Shown here: positions 27,925 to 37,455 of the stretch, piece by piece
Position numbering within the stretch: position 1 is the stretch's first letter
Layout of the letters: each line of letters opens with the position of its first letter
NCBI GenBank assembly: GCA_963827905.1
Contig: CAWHCB010000003.1
Coordinates: forward strand, 23,412-87,411
Length of the DNA: 64,000 bases
Reading direction: 5' to 3'
Source: JACXTP01 sp963827905
Lineage (GTDB): Archaea > Thermoplasmatota > Thermoplasmata > Methanomassiliicoccales > UBA472
The notes under the pieces: model-generated
Databases searched by the model: none
The model's input: the letters and a program-made list of their open reading frames with translations, nothing else
What the model was told of the DNA's origin: nothing
Program-made: the position numbers and the translations under genes

Positions 27925-27932
27925 CTATTTAT
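27925..27932 (-). promoter_or_regulatory. TATA box of the 43-codon gene
   Basis: ATAAATAG on the minus strand, centred about 26 bases upstream of the ATG at 27903. Between here and tRNA-Val (27933-28160) the sequence is moderately A/T-rich and I see no gene. Confidence 0.5.
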
Positions 27933-28160
27933 GTGATGGGCATCCACCACGGAACATTGGGTCGAAAATGATCTGGATTCGTAGGAAGATGAGAAGGCAA
28001 GAAACACACCGGAATGGGAAATGGCGTTTAGGATATCGGTTAACGATGATCAAATTCCCTTGCATGTCGATGGGTGCCAGGGCCATTGCTCGAGCCAGCT
28101 ATCAGGACCGAAAAGGATTGAATTGAAATCAGAAAATAAATGTCTGGATGAGAAGATGAG

Positions 28161-28233
28161 TGGGCTCAGCCGGATTCGAACCGGCGACCTTCTCCGTGTC
28201 AGGGAAACGTCATAGCCACTAGACCATGAGCCC
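28161..28233 (-). tRNA. tRNA-Val (anticodon GAC)
   Basis: A 73-base cloverleaf on the minus strand: acceptor GGGCTCA paired with TGAGCCC plus discriminator A; D arm with GGTCTAGTGG; anticodon stem TTTCC/GGAGA closing the loop CTGACAC, with anticodon GAC; T arm GCCGG-TTCGAAT-CCGGC. No intron, and CCA is not encoded. Confidence 0.95.
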
Positions 28234-28372
28234 GTGCGTTGTCGCAGTAAAGCGTTCTACTCTATATGTCTTTCGTTATCGTCCTGAAAGCACTGGCAGT
28301 CCCTACGTCACTTGTCCTGGTGAGAACGAATAATTTTTTATTGGGCTCTCGCATCACCTGCGGCTGAACAAG

Positions 28373-28612
28373 ATGCCAGAGATCTTACTTTTCACCAAGC
28401 CCGCCTGTCAGAAGTGCGATTACGTCAAGGAACGCCTGCCGGAAGGTCTGAAGGTGGACATCGTGGACACCTCCACCGCCGAGGGCCTGGCCGAGGCCGC
28501 CTACTATGAGCTGCTGAACAAGCCCACCCCCATCCTCGTCGTCGACGACGAGGTCTTCGAAGGCGCCATCGTGATCATGAACAAGCTCAAGGCGCTCTCC
28601 GAGAACTGCTAG
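28373..28612 (+). CDS. Glutaredoxin/thioredoxin-like protein
   Basis: 79-residue single-domain thiol-disulfide protein. The active site CQKC is at residues 12-15 after the beta strand EILLFTKPA. The cis-proline is in NKPTPILVVDDEVFEG. The length is that of small archaeal glutaredoxin-like proteins. It has its own start after an A/T-rich stretch (28329-28341) and is followed by a CTTTTTTA run at 28619-28627 that may end transcription before kae1. Confidence 0.85.
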   Translation: MPEILLFTKPACQKCDYVKERLPEGLKVDIVDTSTAEGLAEAAYYELLNKPTPILVVDDEVFEGAIVIMNKLKALSENC

Positions 28613-28654
28613 GGCGAATCGCTTTTTTACCTAGGTTCGTGCGTTAAGGTCATC

Positions 28655-29635
28655 ATGATCGCGCTCGGCATCGAGGGAACGGCCCACACCTGCGGCGTAG
28701 GCATCGTCAACGCCAAAGGGGACATCCTTGCCAACGAGATCAAGATGTACAAGCCTGAGAAGGGCGGCATCCATCCCCGGGAGGCGGCCAACCACCACGC
28801 CGAGCATCTTGTCCCGACGATAAAGGCCGCGGTGGAGAAGGCCGGGATATCATTCAAGGACATCGACCTGGTGACTTTCTCCCAGGGTCCGGGTCTGGGG
28901 CCATGCCTGCGCACGGTCGCCACCGGGGCGAGGGCCCTGGCCCTGTCGCTCCAGGTGCCGATCATCGGCGTGAACCATTGCATCGCCCATCTGGAGATCG
29001 GGCGCATCAAGACCGAGGCCAAGGACCCGGTCCTGCTATACGCCTCCGGCGGCAACACCCAGGTCATCGCCTTCGCCAACGGCAAGTACCGCATTTTCGG
29101 CGAGACGCTGGACATCGGCATCGGCAACATGTTCGACAAGCTCGGTCGGGAGATCGGGCTCGGTTACTACGCCGGTCCCAAGATAGAGAAGGCCGCATTG
29201 GAGGGCTCCAAGCTGCTCGACCTCCCCTATTCCGTCAAGGGCATGGACCTGGCGTTCTCAGGCATCCTCACCGCGGCCATGCAGCACCGGGCCAAAGGGG
29301 AGAGCATCGAGGACATCTGCTTCAGCGTGCAGGAGACATGCTTCGCCATGCTCACCGAGGTCACAGAGCGGGCCATGGCCCACATCGAGAAGTCCGAGGT
29401 GCTCCTGGGCGGCGGGGTGGTGCAGAACAAGCGCCTGCAGGGCATGGTGGCGAAGATGGCCCAGGACCGGGGCGGGAGCACCTTCGTGCCGGACCGATTC
29501 CTGTGCATGGACAACGGGGCCATGATCGCCTGGACCGGTCTGGTCATGTACGAGGGCGGGGTGCGCATGACCGTCAAGGACACCGAGATAGACCAGCGCT
29601 TCCGCACCGACCAGGTCGAGGTCACCTGGCGCTGA
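28655..29635 (+). CDS. kae1: Kae1 / TsaD, tRNA threonylcarbamoyladenosine synthase of KEOPS
   Basis: 326-residue ASKHA-fold ATPase that transfers the threonylcarbamoyl group to A37 of ANN-decoding tRNAs. MIALGIEGTAHTCGVGIVN is the first nucleotide-binding segment; the metal ligands are in VNHCIAHLEIGR (HxxxH at about 108-112). FGETLDIGIGNMFDKLGREIGL and LLGGGVVQNKRLQGMV complete the signature set. The frame is intact and there is no Bud32 kinase fused at the C-terminus, as there is in many euryarchaea; Bud32 is not in the window. The ATG follows GTTAAGGTCATC. Confidence 0.96.
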   Translation: MIALGIEGTAHTCGVGIVNAKGDILANEIKMYKPEKGGIHPREAANHHAEHLVPTIKAAVEKAGISFKDIDLVTFSQGPGLGPCLRTVATGARALALSLQVPIIGVNHCIAHLEIGRIKTEAKDPVLLYASGGNTQVIAFANGKYRIFGETLDIGIGNMFDKLGREIGLGYYAGPKIEKAALEGSKLLDLPYSVKGMDLAFSGILTAAMQHRAKGESIEDICFSVQETCFAMLTEVTERAMAHIEKSEVLLGGGVVQNKRLQGMVAKMAQDRGGSTFVPDRFLCMDNGAMIAWTGLVMYEGGVRMTVKDTEIDQRFRTDQVEVTWR

Positions 29636-29662
29636 ACGCCCAAAAACTCATGGCCGCTCGGC

Positions 29663-31023
29663 TCACTTGGCCGCCCTGGCGGTCTTCTGGGCACCGATGA
29701 TGCCATCCAACAAATTGAGGAAATCCTCCTCGCGGCCGCGAGGCACCCTGCCGCCGCTGGCGATGTTGTGCCCTCCGCCCACGCCCCCGACCTTGGCCGC
29801 CGCCTCCTTCATCGCGGAGCCCAGGTCCACCCCGAGCTCGTCCACCATCTTGCGGTTGGCGCGGGAGGATATCTTGACCTCGCCGTTCTTATGGACCAGG
29901 CTGAGGGTGGGCTTCTCCCTGTCGCCGACCCATTGCATCATGACGCTGCACGCCTCCGAGGAGACGTCGGGGTTGGGGCAGATGAAATACTGGATGTTGG
30001 CGCCTTGGATGAGACCTTTTCGGCTCACCTCGACCGAGGCATGCAGCAGGCTCTCCCCGAACTCCACCCGCATCCGCTCAGCGTCCTTGGCCGCCTCCGC
30101 CTCACCGAGGAGCATCGCCACGCCCAACGCCTGCCTCTCGGACTTGCCGCAGGCGTTCAATGCGTTGGCCAGGTCTTGGGAGAACTGCCTTTGCTCCGGG
30201 AAGTAGTAGCGGTTGGCGAGCACCTCCTCGAAGTTGCCGATGGTGCTGCCCTGCCTCAGCAGGCGCAGCATGATGAGGGAGTTGAGGCGCATGCGCTGCC
30301 CCTCGTCCAACGATTCGTATGGGAGGTTGTCCAGGACGTCCGCCTCGTCCAAAAGTCTCCTGACGCCCTCCCTGTCGCCGCTGACGCCCATGATGAAGGG
30401 GTCGGTGGTCTTGTTCAGGGCGTCCTTGAGGTTACCGTCCACGATGAGCTGTCCGGGACGTTCCTGGACGAGCTTCCGCTTGGCCCCGTTCTGATAGAGC
30501 CAGATGTTGATCCCGCTCAGGCCGCGCAGGTGCTGCTTATCGCCGATGATGCCGCCGAAGGCCACCCAGAGCAGGTCCCAGTTCTTCTCCGAGACGTGCA
30601 CGGCAAGGAGCATGGCAAGCGAGCTGGCGCAACCGGAGATGGCGCCATCGATGCCGTAACAGGTGGGGGTTGAGGTGCATCAACCTCTCGCCGCCCTTCT
30701 CCGGCCGGTGATGGTCCAGCACGATCACCGGGACGCTCAACGACTGAAGGACGTCCAGGTTGTTGGACCCCATGTCGGAGATGATGAGCAGGTCGACATC
30801 CTTGGCCGTCTCCCGCACCAGTTTCTCATCGAAGCCCTTGGCCATGGTGCACTGGAACTGTTTGCACTCCCGCAAGGAGCATGGCGCAGAGGACCCCGGC
30901 GGACGCCAGTCCATCGGCATCGTTGTGGGAAATGACCCGGACCGTGACGGCCCGGCGGACGGCCTCCGCCGCCCTAGAAAAGTCAGTGAAGAGGTTTGGG
31001 GGAAGCTGGACGATATCGTCCAT
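29663..31023 (-). CDS. DHH-family single-strand nuclease (RecJ/GAN-like; two frameshifts)
   Basis: Mn-dependent phosphoesterase of the archaeal RecJ-like/GINS-associated nuclease group, acting on single-stranded DNA or RNA at replication or repair. Motif I is VRVISHNDADGLASAG (N-terminal, first frame). The DHH motif is VIVLDHHRP in a second frame. The rest, from CASSLAMLL through GGIIGDKQHLRGLSG to the DHHA1 GGxHN motif (KVGGVGGGHNIASGG), lies in a third frame. Each shift is one extra base, near 30890 and 30650. The corrected length is about 452 residues. The S15 gene ends 6 bases upstream; this S15-DHH order is common in euryarchaea. Confidence 0.88.
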
Positions 31024-31029
31024 CCGCCC

Positions 31030-31485
31030 TCACTCGATGAGCAGCTCGGCGGTCTTGAGCGAATACTGCCACTCCATGGGCAGGCCGCCCTCGCGCTTGT
31101 AGTACTTCACCAAGCGGCGGATCTTCGCCTCGATGAGCTGCAGGCCGCGGCGGTTCGCCACGTCCTTCTTGTTGGCCACCACATGTACGTTGAGGTCGAT
31201 GGCCCGGCGCATCAGGGCGACCAGGTCCTCGGGGAGCTTGGGGGAGAGGTTGTTCTCGTCCAGGATCTCCAGGATGGTCTTGCCGGTGGCCAGCTTGACG
31301 TCGGGGACGGCGTATTGGTCGCGCAGCTTCAGGCCGATCTTGGCCGTGGGCATGCCTTCCTTTCCGAACTTCACGACAAGCTGAACGATCTCCTCTTGGG
31401 GCACGGGGACCCACTCTGGGTTCTCCGTGACCATGGGACGGTGGGAACCTGACTTCCCCCTTCTTCTGGCGTGCATCTTTGCCAT
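31030..31485 (-). CDS. rps15: 30S ribosomal protein S15 (archaeal S15/S13e)
   Basis: 151 residues, starting MAKMHARRRGKSGSHRP, the invariant N-terminus of archaeal S15; the 23 residues encoded upstream are not part of it. The C-terminal S15 domain includes NRRGLQLIEAKIRRLVKYYK. TATA-like TACTTAAACC lies at about 31517-31527 (minus strand), giving a leader of ~10 bases with AGAGATGA before the ATG. The DHH nuclease follows by 6 bases and is probably co-transcribed. Confidence 0.97.
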   Translation of the reverse strand: MAKMHARRRGKSGSHRPMVTENPEWVPVPQEEIVQLVVKFGKEGMPTAKIGLKLRDQYAVPDVKLATGKTILEILDENNLSPKLPEDLVALMRRAIDLNVHVVANKKDVANRRGLQLIEAKIRRLVKYYKREGGLPMEWQYSLKTAELLIE

Positions 31486-31590
31486 ATTGTCATCTCTTTG
31501 AACTTCAATGTTAAACGGTTTAAGTACCTGTGGCGAGGCATCAGCCAATTCCACTACTAATATTTAAGACTTTAATGTCAGGGAACGGGC

Positions 31591-31938
31591 TCAATCCCTA
31601 GGGCGAAGGCACGCCTCGGCCCACCGCAGTTGCTCGACATATTCCACCTCCGGGAAGGCCAGTTCGTCCGGCAATGATCCGAACAGCCTCCAATCCATCT
31701 CCCCCTGGCCCTCGACGAGCATCAGATCGCCTGCGAAGACATGCCCGTCGCGAAAAGGGGCTTTGGCCCTAGGTCGGAAACCCTGTCCCGTCTCCTCCAG
31801 GAACTCCCGGACCACCGCCTGCTCCGGGGTCTCGCCCTCTTCCATCCTTCCCCCGGGCATCTCCCAACCATGACGCTTGGGGTTGTAGACCATGAGGAAC
31901 CTGCGGCCAGAGAAGGCGATGGCGTAGACGAAGCTCAT
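31591..31938 (-). CDS. NUDIX hydrolase
   Basis: 115-residue minimal NUDIX protein. The box reads GRMEEGETPEQAVVREFLEE followed by TG, conforming to Gx5Ex7REUxEExG except for its last hydrophobic position. It probably hydrolyses a nucleoside diphosphate derivative; the substrate is unknown. Its ATG overlaps the fibrillarin stop by 4 bases, so the two genes are translationally coupled, and the gene ends about 100 bases before S15. Confidence 0.9.
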   Translation of the reverse strand: MSFVYAIAFSGRRFLMVYNPKRHGWEMPGGRMEEGETPEQAVVREFLEETGQGFRPRAKAPFRDGHVFAGDLMLVEGQGEMDWRLFGSLPDELAFPEVEYVEQLRWAEACLRPRD

Positions 31939-32609
31939 GCCCTTTGCACCACCACCATGGCATGGTCCTTCTCGTACGGTTCCAGGTCGACCACTTCCAG
32001 GACCTTGAACCCCGCCTTCAGGAACTGCGCCTCCACCGAGCGGAAGATGTCCCTCGGTTCCTTGGTGACGTCCTCAGAGCGTGCCTTGACCACCAGCATG
32101 CCTTGGCCGATGCCGAAGGCGTCGAGGTTGCGCAGGAAGATGCCCGCCTGGTCCTTCTGGGCCACATCCTGGTAGAGGACGTCCGGTCCTTCCACCACGA
32201 AACGGAGATCGTCCGGTCTGGTGGCGTCCCCCAGTATGGGCACCATGTTCGGCCTGGACTCGCATACGGTGACCAGGTCGCGGAAGGACCGTTGGGAGAT
32301 CTCCACGCAGAAGACCGAACCGTCCAGCACGATGTCGGAGACATGGCTCGAGGTGGTCCCGCTGGCCGCTCCCAAGTACAGCACCTTGGAGCGCCTGCCG
32401 ATCGGACAGTGGGCGCCGCCCTTCTTCATGTAAGCGGCCAGCTTGCTGCGGCTTGGCACCCATTCCCGGTATTCCACCCCTTCGTGGTCGAAGAGGCGCT
32501 CCCCGTAGACCCTCACTCCAGGCACCATGTTCTGGGTGAAGAGGAGATCGCCGTCGCTGAAGACCCCCACCCATCGGGTGGGACGGATGGCATGTTTGGA
32601 GGCACCCAT
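31935..32609 (-). CDS. flpA: Fibrillarin-like rRNA/tRNA 2'-O-methyltransferase
   Basis: 224-residue AdoMet-dependent methyltransferase of C/D-box RNPs. The start at 32609 (MGASKHAIRPTRWVGVFSDG) fits the family; the 43 residues read further upstream are not conserved. The AdoMet loop is KVLYLGAASGTTSSHVSDIV, and VFCVEISQRSFRDLV, ILGDATRPDDLR and DVLYQDVAQKDQAGIF are the other hallmarks. The catalytic K-D-K-type residues are in place (VVKARSEDVTKEP). The partner Nop5 is encoded separately at 19046. Confidence 0.95.
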   Translation of the reverse strand: MGASKHAIRPTRWVGVFSDGDLLFTQNMVPGVRVYGERLFDHEGVEYREWVPSRSKLAAYMKKGGAHCPIGRRSKVLYLGAASGTTSSHVSDIVLDGSVFCVEISQRSFRDLVTVCESRPNMVPILGDATRPDDLRFVVEGPDVLYQDVAQKDQAGIFLRNLDAFGIGQGMLVVKARSEDVTKEPRDIFRSVEAQFLKAGFKVLEVVDLEPYEKDHAMVVVQRA

Positions 32610-32664
32610 ACGGTGGCATGGATGAGGGTTAAGGTTAAAAGCGTTTCTCGCCGCTATCCGGTCC

Positions 32665-33123
32665 GTGGCCGGTGAGGGGGACCAGGGCAAGAAGATCGAC
32701 GAGCTCACCCAGAAGGTGGAGCAACTAGAGCAGGCCATGCGCGACGTGGCCCGCCCCTACTCCGAACTGGTGGAGCAGTTGGCCCGGTTCCAGGAGACGG
32801 TGCAGAAATACTTCCGCCTCATGGACCTGTACCAGCGCTATGGTTCCATCTCCATCGAGACCATCCTCCCCGAGGTCAAGGACCCCATCTCCAAGGACAT
32901 CGTCAAGGTACTGCTGGACAAACCTGGGCTGAACATATCGGAGATAACCGAGGAGCTCAGGGCCCGGCGGGGCAGCTCCTCTCGGCGCATCGTGCGCGAC
33001 CGGTTGGGGGAGCTGGTGGAGCAGAAGGTGCTGGTGGAGAAGGCTGGCCAAAAGGAGAAGACATACGATATCTCCGAGCCCGTGATCAAGAAATGGTCAC
33101 AAGTGCTCGGGTTGAGCAAATAG
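32665..33123 (+). CDS. Coiled-coil winged-helix regulator
   Basis: About 152 residues, start GTG 32665 (the annotated first residue is read as Met). The N-terminal ~55 residues form an acidic coiled coil (KKIDELTQKVEQLEQAMRDV), and the C-terminal part is a winged helix: ISKDIVKVLLDKPGLNISEI, EELRARRGSSSRRIVRDRLGE, LVEQKVLVEKAG. It is divergent from fibrillarin across 55 bases with a TTAAGGTTAAAAG element. Probably a dimeric DNA-binding protein; targets are unknown. Confidence 0.7.
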   Translation: MAGEGDQGKKIDELTQKVEQLEQAMRDVARPYSELVEQLARFQETVQKYFRLMDLYQRYGSISIETILPEVKDPISKDIVKVLLDKPGLNISEITEELRARRGSSSRRIVRDRLGELVEQKVLVEKAGQKEKTYDISEPVIKKWSQVLGLSK

Positions 33124-33199
33124 GGTGACCATGCTTGACCTAATACGAAGGACGAAGGGAGACCGGGAACGAACCGTATGAGACGGACGAGGTGAAGAG

Positions 33200-33547
33200 A
33201 TGACAGAAAAGGAAGGGTACAAGAGCGAAATGCCGGACGCGCAGGAGCTAAGGGAGATATTCGAGGTGCTGTCCGAGCATGTGCCGCGGTTGCTCGAGGC
33301 GGTGACCAAGGTACTGTACAACGCCCAGGAAGGGGAGAAGTTCGGTCAATCGGTGGCCGGGTTCTACAAATCCCTCAAGGCGGCGGGGATGAGCGGACAG
33401 GAGGCCTTCGAGCTCACCAAGCAGTACATGGACACCATCAGCCTGGGTGGGCTTTTGAAGAACATGATCGGCGGCTATGGCGATGACGACGACATCGGGA
33501 GGGCCATCAAGAAGCGGGTGGCCAAGGAGATCGAAGAGGAGAAATGA
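33200..33547 (+). CDS. Uncharacterised acidic helical protein
   Basis: 115 residues, no family recognised. It is helical and amphipathic (LREIFEVLSEHVPRLLEAVT, GFYKSLKAAGMSGQEAFELT), with a short Gly/Asp segment GGYGDDDD and a basic-acidic tail. A pattern of the type 'AAGMSGQEAFELT(K)QYMDT' recurs in the next gene as 'ANGVPKKEAKELAAAYTEW', so the pair may be distant paralogues. The ATG follows GAGGTGAAGAG. The stop overlaps the next ATG (AATGATG), indicating co-translation. Confidence 0.7.
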   Translation: MTEKEGYKSEMPDAQELREIFEVLSEHVPRLLEAVTKVLYNAQEGEKFGQSVAGFYKSLKAAGMSGQEAFELTKQYMDTISLGGLLKNMIGGYGDDDDIGRAIKKRVAKEIEEEK

Positions 33548-33816
33548 TGGACCCGGAGGATAAGGAAGCGGTCCTGGTGGTGACAGCGGCCGCCCCCAAG
33601 TTGATGATCACGCTCTTCATCTCCTATCTGCGCCTCAAGCGGGCAGCGGTGCGGGCGGAGAAGGACCTGCGGCGCTCCCTGCAGGCCAACGGTGTCCCGA
33701 AAAAGGAAGCGAAGGAGCTCGCCGCGGCCTACACCGAATGGACCTCCTTGCGTTATTGGCTGAGGAGGGCGGCGTTCCCGGCCGCCCTGGAAGGGATCCG
33801 GTCCGCCGGCAAGTGA
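33544..33816 (+). CDS. Uncharacterised basic helical protein
   Basis: 90 residues, no family recognised. The sequence is rich in Arg/Lys/Ala and mostly helical (KLMITLFISYLRLKRAAVRA, EKDLRRSLQANGVPKKEAKE), with one hydrophobic stretch that could be amphipathic rather than transmembrane. It overlaps the acidic protein before it by 4 bases; opposite charge and coupling suggest the two products form a complex. It converges on the CrtC-like gene 8 bases downstream. Confidence 0.7.
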   Translation: MMDPEDKEAVLVVTAAAPKLMITLFISYLRLKRAAVRAEKDLRRSLQANGVPKKEAKELAAAYTEWTSLRYWLRRAAFPAALEGIRSAGK

Positions 33817-33823
33817 TCTCAAT

Positions 33824-34742
33824 TCACTGCCGGATCAGATACTCGGCCACGCCGAAGCCGACCTCTTCGTCCATCTTGAACCGGGTGAGGGTCTCCCACA
33901 TCACGGCGTGGTGCTTCTTGTCCTCGCCCTCGAAGTGCATCATGGCCTTGCGCTTGGTGACGCCCTTCACGCCGTACACGTTGCCATCCTTGTCATAGAA
34001 CGCCATGTACAGCTCGGTCGGGCTGCCGTCCGCCTGGAACTCCTTGGCCACGTCCACCTTGACGATGGGGATCATCTCGCCGTCCAAGTACAGGAAGCCA
34101 GCGTCGACATCGCCCTTGTCCATCTCCAGCTTGGTGATGTTGAAGGCGAACTTCTCGTTGAACTGGCAGGTGACCCAGAGCCACAGGCGGGGGGCGGTCC
34201 ATTCCCTGACGCCCCAGGAGTGGTCCCTCTCGCCCAAGGCGCGGACCACGAACTCCCGATCCTCGACCTTGACCGTGCCTATGAAATGTCCGACCTGCTC
34301 GATGTGCTCGGCCGCCACCTGCTGGGCGATCTTCTCCTTCTCCGGCGTCACGCAGTTGCGGTAGTCGAACTGAGGGGTGATGGCATCGAAGTCCAGGGCG
34401 AACGAGACCTTGACCGGCTTGACCTCGCCCTTGTCCATTTGCATTGAGCTCTCCCTCATAGGAGAGGTTCCACTTCTTCTCCGCCTCGACCGCGGTGAAC
34501 TTGAGGCCCTTGGCGCTCAGCTCGTTGTCTTCCATCTCGACGTTCTCTTTGAGGCCCACGATGGAGCCGTCCGGCATGAGGAAGAAGCAGAAGAGCGCCT
34601 TCTCCTTCTTGTTCGGCTTCATACCGATGCGCATGAAGCCGCAAAGGTCGTTGCCGCGATCATAGAAATTGAAGTAAAAACTCTCGTTCCAGTCCTTTTG
34701 CTCTCCGACCTCATGAAGCATATCGTAATCCAAATCGATCAA
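33824..34742 (-). CDS. CrtC/lipocalin-like protein (DUF7064/7065 type; one frameshift)
   Basis: Beta-rich protein of about 305 residues. The N-terminal half reads SFYFNFYDRGNDLCGFMRIG and PDGSIVGLKENVEMEDNELS. An extra base near 34455 shifts the frame; the C-terminal half (FALDFDAITPQFDYR) contains the hallmark GERDHSWGVREWTAPRLWLW. This double-lipocalin fold is related to hydroxyneurosporene synthase CrtC; the members with GERDHSWG are mostly uncharacterised hydrolase or lipid-binding proteins. Its start overlaps the stop of the dikinase-like gene (ATGA), so the two work together. The chemistry is not known. Confidence 0.72.
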
Positions 34743-37355
34743 CCTTCCAACACGTAAATCGTGCCTTCGTTGCCGTCAAGGGTTATCCTCTGCCCCGTCT
34801 TGAAGATTTTCGTTGCACCCTTGACCGCGGTGACCGCCGGGAGGCCGTATTCGCGCGAAACCACCGCCCCGTGCGACAGCACCCCGCCGGTCTCGGTGAT
34901 CAGTCCCCCGATCTTGCTGAACACCGCCGTCCAGCCCGGGTCGGTGTTGGTCGTGACCAGGATCTCGTGGTCCCGCACCTCGCCCAGCTGCTCGATGGAA
35001 TCGACCACGCGAACGATGCCAGTGCACGTTCCCGGGCTGGCCGAGGTGCCGACGATCCTCAGGCCGTCCCCTTGCCATATGACCGTGTCGTCGAACTCGG
35101 TGTTCCCTCGCAGGAACTTCGGGGGCAGTCGGTCCTTGTAGCGCATGAACTCCTTCCGCCTCTGCTCCACCGTCCTCTTCAGCTCCTCTGACGGCTGCCC
35201 TGGCATTTGGAATATCTCCTCCTTGCTCAGGAAGAAGATGTCATCGACGCCTTCCAGCAACCCTCTCTCCTTGAACCTGCGGCCATACTCCATGAAGAGG
35301 CGGCGCCAGCGATAGAGGATGTGGTCCAGGTAGAAGCGCTGGTTCTCCCGGAACATGAGATAGGTCTGGGCATACCCGAGGACGGTCTTGAACAGCTTGC
35401 GGCGCAGGTAGCCGTAACGCATCTTGCCTATCGCGGCCAGTATCTCCCGCTCCGCCTCCATGCGCTCCTTGACCTTGTTCCGCTCCATCTCTTCCAGGTC
35501 AATTTGCGGCGACCGGACCAGCGCCCTCAATATGTCGACCACCAGGGCGGGGTCGTCCGCCCAGCGGGGGAAGTAGATCTCGCGGGTGTGGGACCTCTGG
35601 CCATAGGCATCGAGGAACTCCAGGAGCTCGATGCGATAATCTGAGTACATGGGCTGGGTCCAGAGCTCCTCAAGGAACTGCTCGGACGATAGCTCCTGCA
35701 GGCGTCTCGCCACGGCGGCATCCTCCCTGGCCTTGTCGGCCAGCTTGGCCAAGGCCATGTTGGTCTCGATGGTCTTGTTGCCCTTCAGCCCGGAGATGAC
35801 CTTGGAGTAGAGCACGCCCGACCTATCGTCCAACCAGTCGGTCAACCAGCGCTTCACCATCAGGTTCGTTCCGATGGAGTGGGTCACCATGCCATAGCGG
35901 ATCAGGCGGAAGTGCTTCAGGTAGGCCTGCTCCATGGCCAGGAACTCCTGGTGCAACCGTTCGTCCTCCACCTTGGTCAGGTCCAGGGCGTCGAAGGGAC
36001 CTACCGCCTCCATGTAATCCCTCCGTCCACCGCTGGTAGGCCTTGTCGGTCCGGAATATGGTGCCGTCCCGGTCCAGCACCGCGATGCGGACCTCCGCCC
36101 ACAGGCGTTTGCCCACCTTGGTCTTGACGTTGGCGATGCGTTCCTGGTCCTTCACCGGGAAGTAGTTGAGCAGCTCCTTGGTGCGTGAGAATCGGGGGTT
36201 GTAGGTGAAGACCTCCTCCAACACCTCGGTGTTGAAGTAGATGTGGCCCTTGTGCACCCGCAGCAGCACCTTGTCGGTGAGGTCCTTGTAACCCATGATC
36301 TCGCTGCCCTCGTGGTTCACGTACTTGGTGAGATACTCTCCAAGCAACGAGTAGAACAGCGGCGAGGTGACATCGGCCCAGTATTCGTCCCCGTAGGCCC
36401 TGGTCCACAGGGTCCGGTCCTTGACCAGGGTGGTGATGGGACGGGACTGCAGGATGTATACCGAACTTCCGTCCATGGCCCACTCGATGTCCTGGGGCGA
36501 CCCGAAGTGGTCCTCCAGTCTCAGACCGGTGCGGGCCAGTTCCTCCGCTTGCCCTGGCTCCAGGGTGGGCTTGGTCTGCAGGTCCTCCGGGAGGGCGGTC
36601 GCCTCGGCCGAGCTCAGATGGAAGGCCTTTTCCTTCCGGTTGATCTGGCGATGCTCCAGTTTGCAGCTCCGGCCGTCGCATGTGTAGCGGTCCGGACTGA
36701 CCATGCCGGAGGCCACGGCCTCTCCCAGGCCGAACGCCGCCTCGATGACGACCTTGTCATCGCCGGTCACGGGGTCCTTGGTGAACATGATCCCTGAGCT
36801 TACCGCATCCACCATCCTCTGCACGATGACCGCCATGCCCGTGCGCAGGTGAGGCACCTCGTTGTTGTGACGATAGGTCATGGCCCTCTCGTTCCAGTAG
36901 GAGGCCCAGCATCGTTTCACATGCTCCGCCACCGCCTCCTTCCCGATGCCAAGATAAGTGTCCTGCTGCCCGGCGAACGACGCGTCGCCCAGGTCCTCCG
37001 CGATGGCGGACGATCGCACCGCCCAAAGACGATCGGAGGCGAGCCTGTCCCGCAGCCCTGCCAACAGCTCATCGCGCAGAGGCCTCGCCATCATGGCCCT
37101 CTTGATCTCTTGGGAGGCCTTCTGCACTGCCAGGGCGTCATCGAAATCAGTGCCCTCAAGGACCTTGGCGATCTCCTCGGTCAGCCCATCGGCCCGGAGG
37201 AAGGAATCATACTCCATTGCCGGCACCACCAACGCCCAAGGCACCGGAAAGCCCGCCGATAGAAGGTTGGCCAGGTTCGCCGCCTTCGGCCCGACCAGCC
37301 CGATGTCCCCCTCCCCGACCTCCTCCAAGGACAGGACGGTCTTCGCAGCTGTCAT
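34739..37355 (-). CDS. Rifampin-phosphotransferase-like dikinase (PEP-synthase family; one frameshift)
   Basis: About 872 residues. The N-terminal ATP-grasp-type domain of PEP synthase/PPDK is clear (LVGPKAANLANLLSAGFPVP, LWAVRSSAIAEDLGDASFAG, QDTYLG, MVDAVSSGIMFTKDPVTGDD). The C-terminus is the swivelling phosphohistidine domain TETGGVLSHGAVVSREYGLP, His at about 827, only 45 residues before the end. The TIM-barrel PEP/pyruvate domain that should follow in true PEP synthase is missing; instead ~400 helical residues lie between. That order and length match rifampin phosphotransferase-like enzymes, which phosphorylate a small molecule with ATP. An extra G near 36020 splits the frame. The start MTAAKTVLSLEEVGEGD (37355) is chosen by homology of the N-terminus. 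Confidence 0.82.
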
Positions 37356-37455
37356 GCCATTGATTTGGACCAGGCCCCCAGCCGGCTTAGACCTTCCATC
37401 AACAAAATGCTTTGCCCCTCCAATTATTTCTAAAGGAAGGGCCATTGAGGCCCTG

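Noticed and set aside
27788..28126. A 112-codon plus-strand frame with hydrophobic residues
   Set aside because: It lies opposite the 43-codon leaderless gene and loses coding character beyond 27900; no promoter on the plus strand.
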